From the NCBI RefSeq assembly GCF_013343115.1, contig NZ_CP054570.1:124001-188000 (forward strand): a DNA stretch of 64,000 nucleotides, in the 5' to 3' direction. This document shows positions 8,012 to 17,918 of the stretch, piece by piece. The stretch is from Streptococcus sanguinis (GTDB taxonomy: Bacteria > Bacillota > Bacilli > Lactobacillales > Streptococcaceae). The position numbers and the translations under genes are program-made. The notes beneath the pieces are model-generated. The model was given only the letters and a program-made list of their open reading frames with translations, was not told the DNA's origin and did not search any database. Positions within the stretch are counted from its first letter, which is position 1; the number at the start of each line of letters is the position of its first letter.

Positions 8012-8176
8012 AAAATTTGTTATATTTAGATTATTGAGATTGCTTCTTTTTTATAAGGGAGTTAAGTGTTAAACGAGGTGTTCATTTTGAACAAGAAAAG
8101 TTGAAAGGAGTGTGTTATGTAACAGTGATTTGGTTGTGAGGAGTCTGATTTTATTTTTAGAATATTGAGGTGTGTC

Positions 8177-11100
8177 ATGAAAAATCATCAGGAAAAAGTG
8201 TGTAAAAATTGGTTTATGAGAAAAAGCGGAAAGCGTTGGGTTTTTGGGTGTGCCTTGCTGGCTTTTGGAGCTTTCTTGTTAGATGGCGGTGGAGTTGTTT
8301 ATGCAGATGAGGGTAAGGCTAATCCAGCTCCTGCGCAGGTCTTGCAGGCTGATTCATCAGCTGTCTCGAAGCCTGAGAGCGGACAAATAGCTGCTTCTAC
8401 AAGGAATGCTGATAAGACAGAGAACCTTGTAGCCGGGGAGACTGCAGCGACAGAAGCAAGTAGTCAGGATGCAGCAGTAGAGTCAGCCAATCAAAAGGCC
8501 GATAAGGAAGAACAAGTCACAGCAAATGCCAAAGAGATCAAACAGGAAGAAGATGAACAGCCAGCAGCGAAGGAAGTTGCTGCGGAAAAACTCCCTGCCG
8601 TAGAGACTGTAGATAAGCAACCAGGCTTCAATACTAATTTGGCAGAAGCCAAGGGAGACAAAAATGGAGTTTGGGAAGTCCGAGAGCAAGGACTTTATAG
8701 TGATGCCAGAGGCAAAGGTGATAGTTTCCTTTACTCTCAAAGTCAGGGCAAGGATTTTGTTTACTCAACGGATGTAACTTTCCTCAGTAAGGAAGGGGCG
8801 GCAGCCCTCATTTTCCGCAGTAATAATAATCCAGATGACAAGAGCAGCTATGCAGTTAATATTGATGGTGGCAGCAACAATGTGAAGTTTTGGCGTTGGC
8901 AAGGCGGGCGTGATTATCAGTTTATCAATGAAAAGCATATCGAGCCAACGGATGATAATAAATATCGGCTCAAGGTCGTTTCAATTGGCTCTTGGGTATC
9001 CTACTATGTCAATGATATTCTAGTGGCCAGCTCAGGAGATTACACGCTTCAGAGAGATGATAAGGGGCAGAATACTTATCTGTCAGAAGGTTATTTTGGC
9101 TTACTAAACTGGAATAGCGAGCTGCTTTTTCAAAACACCTTTTACAAAGAAATCACTCCTCAGTCTAATCCCGAGTTGGAGGATATAAGGGTGACTTCTT
9201 CGGTTGGGAAAGTGGAGCAGAAAGGTCAGTTTAGTGCCCCTATTACTATCCAGTATGTCAAACATGATGCTGAGAATGTAGACTTGACTGTCGTAGCGAA
9301 AAATCCTGCTGCCAAGGTAAGCGTGACCGATGCTGCAGGTAGGGTTTATAGTGATTTGAAGAATATTCCGCTGGTAGTGGGGGCAAACTATCTGACTGTG
9401 ACCAGCACTGTGACGGATGCGGATGGGCAGGAGGTCAGCCTGACTTACCGGCTCAATGTCCATCGTCGGCAGGCAGATGAGGTATACTACAATGAGCTCT
9501 ATCGCGGTCAGTATCATTATTCGGTCAAGGACGGTTGGGCCAATGATCCCAACGGGCTGGTTTATTATAAGGGAGTCTATCATTTCTTCTATCAGTTTTA
9601 TGACGATACCAAATGGGGGCCTATGCACTGGGGTCATGCGACCAGCAAGGATTTGATTCATTGGGAAGAACAGCCGATTGCCTTTTATCCGGATGCTAAT
9701 GGGGCTATGTTCTCAGGCTCTATCGTAGCAGATACTACCAATTCCTCTGGTTTATTTGAAAATGACCAGGGCGGTTTAGTCGCACTGATTACTGCCGACG
9801 GAAACGGTCAGCGCATCAAGCTGGCCTACAGTAAAGATGAGGGCCGGACTTGGACGAAGCTTGATCAAATTGCAGCTGACTGGACGGACGATCCACTGCA
9901 ATCTCAGGATTTTCGTGATCCCAAGGTCTTCCGTTGGGAGGGTAAATGGTTTATGGTCGTCGCAGGCGGACCGCTGAGAATTTATTCCTCTGATAATCTG
10001 CGTAATTGGAAGGTGGAGTCAACTTATGTGGATCTCCATACGGAGTGTCCAGATCTCTATCCTTTACTGGCAGACGATGGTAGCCTTAAGTGGGTCCTGT
10101 CTCGTGGCGGTCGCTCCTATAAGGTCGGTGATTTTAGACAGGTGGAGGGCAAGTGGACCTTCGTCCCAGATGCTGAGTTTGCTCAGGCTGATCAGGTTAT
10201 GAACTTTGGTAAAGACTCTTATGCAGCCATGACTTACTACGTTCAGGACTTTGGCAGCAAGGCTAATCCAACCCTACCTGACATTATCGAGTCTAACTGG
10301 ATGAATACCTGGGAAGACTACTGTAATCTGGTAGCCGATACCGTCGGTCAGAAGTTCAACGGAACCTTCAATCTTAACCTCAAACTAGGCATTATCAAGC
10401 AAGACGGCAGCTATCGGCTGACTCAGACGCCAATAGCAGCCTATCAGTCTCTGCGTCAGGAAGACAAGGCTGTGTTATATAAAGACGTGGAAGTTAGTGA
10501 GAAGAATGAGCTGTTGAAAGATTTTTCCGGTGATCAGTATGAAATTGTCTCTACTTTCCGGCCGAGTGAAACGACCAAGAAAGTCGGTTTTAACCTGCGG
10601 GTTGGAGATGGAGAAGTGACTAGAGTTATCTATGATTTAGAAAAGGAAACTCTTTCTATTGACCGCAGTCAGTCTGGGATTCTTCTCAGTAATAAATTTG
10701 CTCAGGTGGATAGTCAGTCCGTCAAACGCAATGCGGATGGCAGCATAGATCTGCATCTCTATGTAGATCGCTCCAGCCTAGAAGTCTTTGCCAAAGGATA
10801 TACTGTGGCGGGTGCCAATCAGATATTCCCTGCGCCAAATAGCCTTGCGGCTAGTGTTTTTGTAAAAGGTGGTGCTGCTAAGGCTGACATTGCTCTTTAT
10901 CCGCTGAAGGGCATCTGGAAAGACAAACAGGCAGTGACCAAACCACTGGAACTAGTGCAGGCTTCTCCTGTAACAAATAATATTTATGTCGGCGATACCT
11001 TGGATTTGAAGGCATATGTCATGCCAGCAAGTGTCTCTCAAGCGATCAGCTGGAATGTGGATCAGCCAGACCTGGTCTTTGTCACGGAAGATGGCAACAA

Positions 11101-12394
11101 GCTGCGAGTGACTGCTCTGCAAAGGGGTGTGGTCAAGGTAACGGCGACCTCTAAGGAAAATCCAAGCCTTTCCAAGGCCTTCACCATCAATATCAGCCGC
11201 AATGACTTTAAGACCAATGTTCCAGACTTAAAAGCTGTCTCTGGTAAGTGGTATGTCGACGGTGAAAGCCTCTATAATCAGAATACCAGCGCCAATGATT
11301 ATTATATGGGAGGTCAGAAGATTCCTTTCTCTGAGTATAACTTGGATGTGGATCTCAAGTATCAAAAAGGCTTGATTAACATTTTCTATGCGTCTGAAAA
11401 TGTTGATCCTCGCAATGCTTATTCTATTCAATTTGGCGATAATGATAAGATTCGATTTTACCACTTTATGGGAGAGACGATTGCAGAAAGTAGCATGAAT
11501 GGCAAGCATCTTAATGACGGCCAGTTCCACCATGTTAAGCTAGTGAAAACTAAAAATGGTGTCAGTGTATCTGTGGACGGTGTAGAATACCTGAACCACC
11601 AATTTGATACGGTTGAGCCTTATTATAATGATGCCTACGTCGGTCTAGGACTCTGGGATGGAGACTTGGAAGCGCGCAATTTCTTTGTGACCAATCTTCA
11701 TGCCCCAGCAGTTAATAAGGCTTCTCTGCAGAAAGTGGTAGACAGTACGGTTAGTCTAGATCCAAGCCTCTACACAGATGAGACAGTTCAGGCTTACCAG
11801 TCAGCCTTGGCTCGAGCCCAGTCTCTCTTGGCAGATGAAAAAGCGGAGCAGGCAGATTTAGATAGAGCAGAGCAAGATCTGAAGACAGCTCTTGCTGCTC
11901 TGGCTGTAAAACCAAGTCATCAGGTCACTCCGGAAGAGGGGATAAAGGACCTAGTGGAAGAAAAACCTTTCTTAGAAGTCGTAATGGAAGAGATTGCATA
12001 TCAGACTCAAGAACAGGAAAATCCAGAACTGGAAAGAGGGCAGCGGCGGATACTTGTAGCCGGCCAAAAAGGTCAAAAACGAGTCTTTGTAGAAGTCTTG
12101 AAGGGTCAGCGAACCATCCTCGGTCAGGAAGTGCTCTCTCTAGCAGTTGACGAACTAGTAGAAGTTGGCAGCAAGGTGGTGGCTGAAAGTGCTAAACAGC
12201 CTTTGACAAGGACCCAGCCTCAAGCTCTAAAGCAAGGTGAGGAAGAGAAAGTTATTCCGTCGCCAAGATTGCAGCCAGCTCCCGACTCAGCTCTGCCTAA
12301 GACTGGCACTCAAGAAGATAAGTTTCTGCCTCTGGTTGGTTTAGCTTTTCTGGGAATGGGGCTTCTAGCTGGAAGAAAGAAACAAGAAGACTAA
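8177..12394 (+). CDS. fruA: Cell-wall-anchored fructan beta-fructosidase (GH32)
   Basis: A 1405-residue exo-fructanase that releases fructose from levan, inulin and sucrose outside the cell. Order of parts: signal peptide ending near YADEG (about 45), an Ala/Glu-rich linker, a LamG-like beta-sandwich (about 150-320), the GH32 module with WANDPNG (Asp457 nucleophile), FRDPKVF (Asp581 stabiliser) and TECPDLY (Glu623 acid/base), a bacterial Ig-like domain (about 935-1010), a second beta-sandwich (to about 1180), a charged repeat-rich stalk, LPKTG at 1373-1377, a hydrophobic helix and a basic tail for sortase A. The ATG at 8177 has a GAGG site 6 bases upstream. Size and domain order fit FruA of S. 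mutans and relatives. It stands alone with a cre-like site upstream and a terminator downstream. Confidence 0.93.
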   Translation: MKNHQEKVCKNWFMRKSGKRWVFGCALLAFGAFLLDGGGVVYADEGKANPAPAQVLQADSSAVSKPESGQIAASTRNADKTENLVAGETAATEASSQDAAVESANQKADKEEQVTANAKEIKQEEDEQPAAKEVAAEKLPAVETVDKQPGFNTNLAEAKGDKNGVWEVREQGLYSDARGKGDSFLYSQSQGKDFVYSTDVTFLSKEGAAALIFRSNNNPDDKSSYAVNIDGGSNNVKFWRWQGGRDYQFINEKHIEPTDDNKYRLKVVSIGSWVSYYVNDILVASSGDYTLQRDDKGQNTYLSEGYFGLLNWNSELLFQNTFYKEITPQSNPELEDIRVTSSVGKVEQKGQFSAPITIQYVKHDAENVDLTVVAKNPAAKVSVTDAAGRVYSDLKNIPLVVGANYLTVTSTVTDADGQEVSLTYRLNVHRRQADEVYYNELYRGQYHYSVKDGWANDPNGLVYYKGVYHFFYQFYDDTKWGPMHWGHATSKDLIHWEEQPIAFYPDANGAMFSGSIVADTTNSSGLFENDQGGLVALITADGNGQRIKLAYSKDEGRTWTKLDQIAADWTDDPLQSQDFRDPKVFRWEGKWFMVVAGGPLRIYSSDNLRNWKVESTYVDLHTECPDLYPLLADDGSLKWVLSRGGRSYKVGDFRQVEGKWTFVPDAEFAQADQVMNFGKDSYAAMTYYVQDFGSKANPTLPDIIESNWMNTWEDYCNLVADTVGQKFNGTFNLNLKLGIIKQDGSYRLTQTPIAAYQSLRQEDKAVLYKDVEVSEKNELLKDFSGDQYEIVSTFRPSETTKKVGFNLRVGDGEVTRVIYDLEKETLSIDRSQSGILLSNKFAQVDSQSVKRNADGSIDLHLYVDRSSLEVFAKGYTVAGANQIFPAPNSLAASVFVKGGAAKADIALYPLKGIWKDKQAVTKPLELVQASPVTNNIYVGDTLDLKAYVMPASVSQAISWNVDQPDLVFVTEDGNKLRVTALQRGVVKVTATSKENPSLSKAFTINISRNDFKTNVPDLKAVSGKWYVDGESLYNQNTSANDYYMGGQKIPFSEYNLDVDLKYQKGLINIFYASENVDPRNAYSIQFGDNDKIRFYHFMGETIAESSMNGKHLNDGQFHHVKLVKTKNGVSVSVDGVEYLNHQFDTVEPYYNDAYVGLGLWDGDLEARNFFVTNLHAPAVNKASLQKVVDSTVSLDPSLYTDETVQAYQSALARAQSLLADEKAEQADLDRAEQDLKTALAALAVKPSHQVTPEEGIKDLVEEKPFLEVVMEEIAYQTQEQENPELERGQRRILVAGQKGQKRVFVEVLKGQRTILGQEVLSLAVDELVEVGSKVVAESAKQPLTRTQPQALKQGEEEKVIPSPRLQPAPDSALPKTGTQEDKFLPLVGLAFLGMGLLAGRKKQED

Positions 12395-12421
12395 GGTGCT
12401 AAGCAATGGTTATTGGCATAT

Positions 12422-12452
12422 AAAAAGGATGGGTGTTTTCCCATCCTTTTTT
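12422..12452 (+). terminator. fruA terminator
   Basis: AAAGGATGGG pairs with CCCATCCTTT around a TGTTTT-type loop and runs into T residues. Strong. Confidence 0.88.
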
Positions 12453-12541
12453 GATATAATTACGGCTTGTGAAGTGATTCGTTTTTGGCTGAGCTTGCTC
12501 CAGTATCTGGCAAGAATTCCGATACATCCATCTGTTTGTTT

Positions 12542-13378
12542 TTAATCCTCTATCTGAACTTGCATCCGGATGAACATATCGCGGTGCTGTTCCTGGAGTT
12601 GTGGTTGTTCATGAATGACCTCGCAGATATAATCGCCCACAGGAGTATATCCAGCTTGGATAAGAGCCTGGTAAAAATGCGGCAGAGCTTTAAGTTCATC
12701 TGCAAAGGAAGAGCAGTAAGCAACAGCATAATTTCCTGCCGGCAGCAATATTCGATTTAAGTGAGGGAGTTCATTGGGAGTATGATGGAAGAGACAGAGT
12801 TGCTTGGAAATCCATCTTTCTTTTTGGAAATCTTCTTGTTTCATAATGGAACCAACACGGCTGAAATGGGTGAAAAAAGGACTGTAACGCAGGATTTCTT
12901 GCTTGAAGCAGCGGAGAGCAAGTTCGTATTCTTCACTTTTCATTTGATAAATATTTTGATCAATTTCAAAAGTAAGCAGCTGACGCTCAGGAAAAGTTAG
13001 GATCTCCAGTTCTTGCTCGCTCTGTTTTTCGCCATAGATACGGGCACCAGACCGAAAGATTTCGATTTCTTGGATTTGTTTTTCTAAATTCTCTTTTTCC
13101 TCTAGAAGGCGCTGATAGCGTTCCTCGATAAGCTGATGCAGTTGAAAGTGATCCTTGTCAGATAGGATTTCTTTGATGTCTTCTAAGGAAAAATTCAGTT
13201 GACGCAGGTACTGAATGGAGTCAACCAGAGAAGATTGATTGATGTGGTAGTAGCGATAGTTGGTTTCTGGATCGACTTTATAGGGTTTTAAAAGACCGAT
13301 TTGGTCATAGAATCGTAGAGTTTGGATGGAAATCTGATTTATTTGGGAAAATTCTCCGATACGCAAAATTTTTTTCAT
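12542..13378 (-). CDS. MerR-family regulator with GyrI-like effector domain
   Basis: A 278-residue protein. The N-terminus (LRIGEFSQINQISIQTLRFYDQIGLLKP) is a MerR winged helix-turn-helix, followed by a coiled coil (LLEEKENLEKQIQEIEIF, about 90-115) for dimerisation. Residues 120-278 resemble the GyrI/BmrR-type ligand-binding domain, which usually senses hydrophobic or cationic compounds. No metal-binding cysteine cluster is present, so this is a drug-sensing rather than metal-sensing type. It is divergent from the dehydrogenase gene, and a MerR-type promoter with 19-bp spacing lies between them, indicating that it activates that gene. Confidence 0.88.
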   Translation of the reverse strand: MKKILRIGEFSQINQISIQTLRFYDQIGLLKPYKVDPETNYRYYHINQSSLVDSIQYLRQLNFSLEDIKEILSDKDHFQLHQLIEERYQRLLEEKENLEKQIQEIEIFRSGARIYGEKQSEQELEILTFPERQLLTFEIDQNIYQMKSEEYELALRCFKQEILRYSPFFTHFSRVGSIMKQEDFQKERWISKQLCLFHHTPNELPHLNRILLPAGNYAVAYCSSFADELKALPHFYQALIQAGYTPVGDYICEVIHEQPQLQEQHRDMFIRMQVQIED

Positions 13379-13394
13379 TTTTTAAAACCCTCTA

Positions 13395-13425
13395 TTGACT
13401 CTCTAGTTGCTAGAGATATTATACT
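13395..13425 (+). promoter_or_regulatory. MerR-type promoter with 19-bp spacer and operator dyad
   Basis: TTGACT (13395-13400) and TATACT (13420-13425) are separated by 19 bp instead of 17, the hallmark of MerR-activated promoters. The spacer contains a perfect dyad, CTCTAG-TTG-CTAGAG (13401-13415), as the binding site. It points toward the dehydrogenase gene. Confidence 0.85.
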
Positions 13426-13464
13426 ATAATTGTGAAAATAATAACAATTAATGGAGGGTTTGCC

Positions 13465-14499
13465 ATGAGAAATACAAAAATTCGTGCTGTCCAATATGGC
13501 TGCGGCAAGATGTCTAAAGTGATTTTCAAGTACCTACTGGATCACGGTGTAGAAATCGTCGGAGCTATTGATAACAATCCAGCTGTTGTAGGGCAAGATG
13601 TCGGTGACTTTGCAGAGCTAGGCTATAAGACTGGTGTCCTGATTTCTGATAAGGCTGACAGTGTGTTTGACCAGTGTGACGCAGACATTGCCATTGTCAC
13701 CATTGCTTCCTATATGCCGGAAATGTATGATTTTTTTGAAACAGCTATCAAGCATGGAGTTAATATCATCACGACCTGTGAGGAAGCCATCTACCCTTGG
13801 ACGACGTCGCCATCCGAAACAAACCGCTTGGACAAGCTGGCTAAAAAATATGGTGTCACTGTAATGGGCTCAGGCATGCAGGATATTTACTGGATTAATA
13901 TGCCTTGCTTGGCTATGTCTGGCCTTAATCGCATTCAAAAGGTGAAAGGGATTGCCAGCTATAATGTGGAAGATTATGGTCTGGCTTTGGCAGAAGCGCA
14001 TGGTGCTGGTTACGATTCAGAGCGATTTGAAAAGGAAATTGCCAGTGCTGAGAGTCTGCCGTCCTATATGTGGAATGCTGCTGAAGCTATTTGCTCTAAG
14101 ATGAACTGGACCATTCAGGATATTTCACAAAAAAGTGTTCCTTACATTTTGGATGAAGATGTTTATTCTGAAACGCTGGGTCGCACAGTTCCGGCGGGGC
14201 AAGTAACGGGTATGTCAGCTGTGACAACCATTCATACCCATCAGGGAATTGAGTTGGAAGTAGAGTGTATTGGCAAGGTCTATCGGGAAAATGACGGAGA
14301 TATGTGTGATTGGGAAATTACTGGTGAGCCAAATCTAGCCTTTTCAGTCAGCAAGCCTGATACCGTAGCCTTGACCTGTGCCACTATCGTCAATCGAATC
14401 CCTTCTGTGCTAGATGCACCGGCAGGTTATGTGACCTCTGAGTTGGCGCGTGACTTGGCCTATCCGACCTATCCGCTTCATACCTATGTGGAAAAATAG
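13465..14499 (+). CDS. NAD(P)-dependent dehydrogenase, 2,4-diaminopentanoate dehydrogenase-like
   Basis: A 344-residue protein. Residues 5-35 form a Rossmann fold (VQYGCGKMSKVIFKYLLDHG, then VGAIDNNP), as in dihydrodipicolinate reductase-like oxidoreductases. The overall sequence resembles 2,4-diaminopentanoate dehydrogenase (Ord) proteins of amino-acid fermenters, but no other ornithine-degradation genes are nearby, so the substrate is uncertain. The ATG at 13465 follows a GGAGG site 9 bases upstream. Its promoter is the MerR type shared with the divergent regulator, so expression probably responds to a small-molecule signal. A strong bidirectional terminator follows. Confidence 0.7.
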   Translation: MRNTKIRAVQYGCGKMSKVIFKYLLDHGVEIVGAIDNNPAVVGQDVGDFAELGYKTGVLISDKADSVFDQCDADIAIVTIASYMPEMYDFFETAIKHGVNIITTCEEAIYPWTTSPSETNRLDKLAKKYGVTVMGSGMQDIYWINMPCLAMSGLNRIQKVKGIASYNVEDYGLALAEAHGAGYDSERFEKEIASAESLPSYMWNAAEAICSKMNWTIQDISQKSVPYILDEDVYSETLGRTVPAGQVTGMSAVTTIHTHQGIELEVECIGKVYRENDGDMCDWEITGEPNLAFSVSKPDTVALTCATIVNRIPSVLDAPAGYVTSELARDLAYPTYPLHTYVEK

Positions 14500-14519
14500 C
14501 AGAGCTTATAACTAAAAAT

Positions 14520-14552
14520 ACACCTCCCGCATCAAGTGGGAGGTGTGTTTTT
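14520..14552. terminator. Bidirectional terminator between convergent genes
   Basis: ACACCTCCC and GGGAGGTGT pair perfectly around GCATCAAGT. T residues follow on the plus strand and a run of T on the minus strand (AAAAATA on the plus) flanks the other side, serving both the dehydrogenase and the M14 gene. Confidence 0.85.
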
Positions 14553-14557
14553 AAGTA

Positions 14558-17500
14558 TTAGTCTTCCTTTTTCTTTAAAAGTAAGAGTCCAGCTGCTCCT
14601 GCGATTAGGATTCCAGCTAGAGTAAAGCTAGCAGTTTTTTCTTGACTGCCGGTCTGCGGAAGGGTCTGGCTCTTGTAGGTCAGGACTACCGTTTGAGCTG
14701 GTGGATTCACTGTAGCAGGCTTCCAGTCAAGGACTGTCTGGCTTGGCGCTTGATAGGTTGGGTCAGGTGTCGCAGGACTTGGGAGGTCTGTCAGTTCAGC
14801 CAACTGGCTGCCAAAGATAGCGTTGGAGATCCAGCGGTAGAAGTGAACAGGGTGAAGCCGATTGGTCGGATTGCCAGCATAGACAAAGAGAGGCTGTTCT
14901 TTATAAGTGCCGGCAATAGCTACGACTTTGTTGGCCAGTTGTTCATTGCCAGGCCACCAGCCAGCGATGTAGAAGTCGCTGCCAGCAATGCTGGCAAGAG
15001 TCCTAAAGTTGGCAGGAATCTTAGCAATCCAGTTACCAGAGTTGGAGTAAAAAAGTCCATCCTTCTTGTAGCCGCTGGTCAGCGGGTCTTGGTCTTGTAT
15101 AATGGCTTTCATCAGTCCTTCATAGTCACTGCCGTTCTTGAAGCGCTCAGCGTCAAATCCATCTAGGATACCTAGTTTTTCCAAGCGCTGCATAGCAGAG
15201 CCTCCGACGACGATGGTTGGCTTGAGTCCGACAAGAGACTTGTCATAGTTGTTGCTTTCAAGGACGATGACGTCCGCTTCTTCTGGGCTGTTAACGATTT
15301 CAAAACCCATATTTTTCAGAGCTAAGGCAGTATGTGCTGGAGCGTCCACGCCTGCCCATGAGAATTGATGCGGTGGTGCGTAGACCTTTAGAGGCTTCAG
15401 AGTTGGTCCCTGTGGAATCTTATAAAGGGCATCACCATAAATAGCATAACGATCTAGGAGGCTGGTAAAGGTCGGTGTATCAACGATGTAGCCGTCATCT
15501 GTCAGGTAGACTTTCTTGCCTTCAGCAAGAGCTTGGTTGACAGCCTTGACCGCGCTCTCAGACGTATTGGCAATGACGTAATAAGGCGCTTTATGATCAA
15601 CCTGACTGGTCCGAGCAGCACGGAGGGCTGTCACGTCGCCTAGCTTGCCTTCAAAGAGCTTGTCACCGAAGACTGGCTGGGCTTTGAAGCCTTTCATATC
15701 AGGGAAATTGACGACCAATTCCGCATACATGGCAGCCCACTTGGATTCATTTGAGCCTTTGTAGAGGACATGGTTGGCATAGCCACGCTTAGCCTGCGCC
15801 ATATCGACAACCAAATCGCCTTTTTTATAGTTGCCGCTGTCTTCCTTGAGTTCTTTGACCAGGACACCGTTGCGCTTGAAATAGTCAATCATATTAAAGG
15901 CTTCTTGGGTATCGTTGTCCTTGTCCACTCCCATTGGGATGACATAGTAGTCTGGGAAGAATTTTTCCTGGCCTTTTTTAATCCGGCCTACGACTTGACC
16001 ATCTGGTCCGACGAGTTCATTTTCTGCCTTAGGATCTTCGACTTTATTGATTCCGCGCAGGTAGAAGTTGAGACGCATCTCCATGAGCTTATCTGGGTTC
16101 TGAGCCAGATAGTCAAGGCCTCCTAAAACTGCATAATATCCAGCCTTGTAGGACTCTTGATTGCCCTCCGGAATTTCGATGGTATGTCCCAGGATGCCAT
16201 GGTACATAGAATAAACCGCTGTGTAGCCGGAGAAGGAATCGTCCCATCCGTCTCCCCAGTCCAGTTTTGGAATGATGTATTTGTCGTAGCCAGAGTTGGC
16301 AACGCCGGCCCGTCCCATATGATGGGCATTGTCCAGCATGAGATCAGCTAAAAGGTCATATTCAAAGTTAGGATCGTGAGGCGGGGTTGCTGGCTCAATC
16401 AGGAATTCCTTGACAAAGCCGTGGATATCATAGAGGGCAATTGGGTTCCATTTGTTAATCAATCCAGCAACGGTACGGGTTTCAGGATTGGCTTGGTAGC
16501 CAGTATCTCGGTTAGGGTCAAGGCCATTGGCCAGAGCCCGAGTGTTGAGGACATCGCCGTCAGGGTTTTCCGTAAAGTCAAAGAGGAAGATAAACTTCTT
16601 CAGCAAGTCTTGGATGTTGAGAGTGACCATCTTTTCGGAGCCATCAGCAGCACTTGTTTTGAAGCTGACTTGGTCTTTGGTCGCAAAGGTCTTAAATAGC
16701 CCTGTGATAATATCAATCCCAGGCTGTTCATCAGCGTGGGTATTGTTGATGAGCACAGGCAGTTTATAGTCTAAGTTGCCATTTTTGAGAGCTGCCAGCA
16801 TTTCTGCTGGTTTGGTCAAGGCCTGCGGATTAGTTGTGCTGAGGTAGTCGTCAATGCTCTTTTGGTCAGAGCTGATGATACCCAGCTTGATATCGCGCCC
16901 CTGAGCGCTCTTTCCAATGTTCTCAATCTGTACCAAGCGATCGGTCTTGGCGTCCTGTCTGCTCTTTTCGATAGATGCCAGCATCTCTTCATGGCTGTGA
17001 AAGTCTTCATAAGGACGCAAGACGATATTTTTGCGAATGGTCAAGCTCAAGTCCTGGCTCGTACCAACCAGTTCATGGCTGCCAATGAAGTTTCGATAGG
17101 TGCGGCGGATATTGTTGGGAGAACGCAGGCTGAGATCTTGTCCGAAAAGTTCCTTAAACTGCAGATTCAGATGAAGGTCATTTCCGTCAGCCTTTTCCTC
17201 AATTGTGACAAAGGGTTGGCCGGTAAAGGTGCCGCTGTCCATGTTCCAGGTTTTCCAGTCAGCAATCGGTTTATTGTCCAGAGTCCAGGTCAGCTTGCCC
17301 GCCTGAGAAGCCTGTCCCTGAACTGTTTCCTTGAGCTCTGCAGGCTCGGACATATAAACGGTGCCATCAGCCAGCTGGGTCTTAGCTTCTTCAGAAGCAG
17401 CTGCTCTTGGTTGACCTGCGGCAGAAACGGCGGGATTCTCTGCGGCAGGAGCAGGGGCCTGCTCTTTTTCTACTGTTTGATTTGGAGCAGCTTGAGCAGC

Positions 17501-17665
17501 TTCTGTTGCAGGAGTAACAGCCTCTACCTGATTGGCAGCTGTCTGTGAGTCGGTGCTGTTCTGCTGGTCAGCTGCGGCCTTGCCCTGAGTCAAAACAGCC
17601 ATCAATACAGCGGCTGATAAACTCAAGGCCTGAGTATAGAGACGCTTCTTGTATGGATCGTTCAT
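14558..17665 (-). CDS. Cell-wall-anchored zinc carboxypeptidase (M14)
   Basis: A 1035-residue secreted protein. Residues 1-32 are a signal peptide ending near KAAAD, followed by an Ala/Pro/Glu-rich linker to about 95. The M14 metallocarboxypeptidase domain has zinc ligands His310 and Glu313 (THADEQPG), His415 (LYDIHGF) and a catalytic Glu in GHTIEIPEG (Glu497 region). A C-terminal region of unknown role follows (about 600-980). LPQTG at 1002-1006, a hydrophobic helix and a Lys-rich tail direct sortase attachment. M14 enzymes remove C-terminal residues from peptides; the specificity is unknown. A good cre site lies 50 bases upstream of the start. Confidence 0.88.
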   Translation of the reverse strand: MNDPYKKRLYTQALSLSAAVLMAVLTQGKAAADQQNSTDSQTAANQVEAVTPATEAAQAAPNQTVEKEQAPAPAAENPAVSAAGQPRAAASEEAKTQLADGTVYMSEPAELKETVQGQASQAGKLTWTLDNKPIADWKTWNMDSGTFTGQPFVTIEEKADGNDLHLNLQFKELFGQDLSLRSPNNIRRTYRNFIGSHELVGTSQDLSLTIRKNIVLRPYEDFHSHEEMLASIEKSRQDAKTDRLVQIENIGKSAQGRDIKLGIISSDQKSIDDYLSTTNPQALTKPAEMLAALKNGNLDYKLPVLINNTHADEQPGIDIITGLFKTFATKDQVSFKTSAADGSEKMVTLNIQDLLKKFIFLFDFTENPDGDVLNTRALANGLDPNRDTGYQANPETRTVAGLINKWNPIALYDIHGFVKEFLIEPATPPHDPNFEYDLLADLMLDNAHHMGRAGVANSGYDKYIIPKLDWGDGWDDSFSGYTAVYSMYHGILGHTIEIPEGNQESYKAGYYAVLGGLDYLAQNPDKLMEMRLNFYLRGINKVEDPKAENELVGPDGQVVGRIKKGQEKFFPDYYVIPMGVDKDNDTQEAFNMIDYFKRNGVLVKELKEDSGNYKKGDLVVDMAQAKRGYANHVLYKGSNESKWAAMYAELVVNFPDMKGFKAQPVFGDKLFEGKLGDVTALRAARTSQVDHKAPYYVIANTSESAVKAVNQALAEGKKVYLTDDGYIVDTPTFTSLLDRYAIYGDALYKIPQGPTLKPLKVYAPPHQFSWAGVDAPAHTALALKNMGFEIVNSPEEADVIVLESNNYDKSLVGLKPTIVVGGSAMQRLEKLGILDGFDAERFKNGSDYEGLMKAIIQDQDPLTSGYKKDGLFYSNSGNWIAKIPANFRTLASIAGSDFYIAGWWPGNEQLANKVVAIAGTYKEQPLFVYAGNPTNRLHPVHFYRWISNAIFGSQLAELTDLPSPATPDPTYQAPSQTVLDWKPATVNPPAQTVVLTYKSQTLPQTGSQEKTASFTLAGILIAGAAGLLLLKKKED

Positions 17666-17714
17666 TAGGAAATCTCCTTTGTGTAAAATATTCTATATTT
17701 AGTATAACAAATAT

Positions 17715-17728
17715 CGAAAGCGCTTTCA
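17715..17728 (-). promoter_or_regulatory. cre site upstream of the M14 carboxypeptidase
   Basis: CGAAAGCGCTTTCA matches the cre consensus TGWAARCGYTWNCW at 13 of 14 positions and is nearly palindromic. It is 50 bases from the start codon, in the promoter region, as expected for CcpA repression. Confidence 0.75.
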
Positions 17729-17918
17729 AATAAAAATAGAAAAAACATACAAAGTTGCCCAAAATAGTCTCTCAGATGAATTGCTGAGCATAGGGGTCTT
17801 CCTAGTTCCAAGTGCTCTTTGCAATATCCGAACCTTCTGTCTTTATTTTCTGAAATAGTATACAAAATCCTCGAATTTATGCTACAATGAGACAAACTAA
17901 AAATGATTGGAGCCAAGC

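Noticed and set aside
12485..13000. Plus-strand ORFs antisense to the MerR gene
   Set aside because: They lie within a clear MerR-family coding region and show no motif or ribosome site.
14642..17548. Plus-strand ORFs antisense to the M14 carboxypeptidase
   Set aside because: Shadows of a long, well-supported coding frame with intact catalytic motifs.
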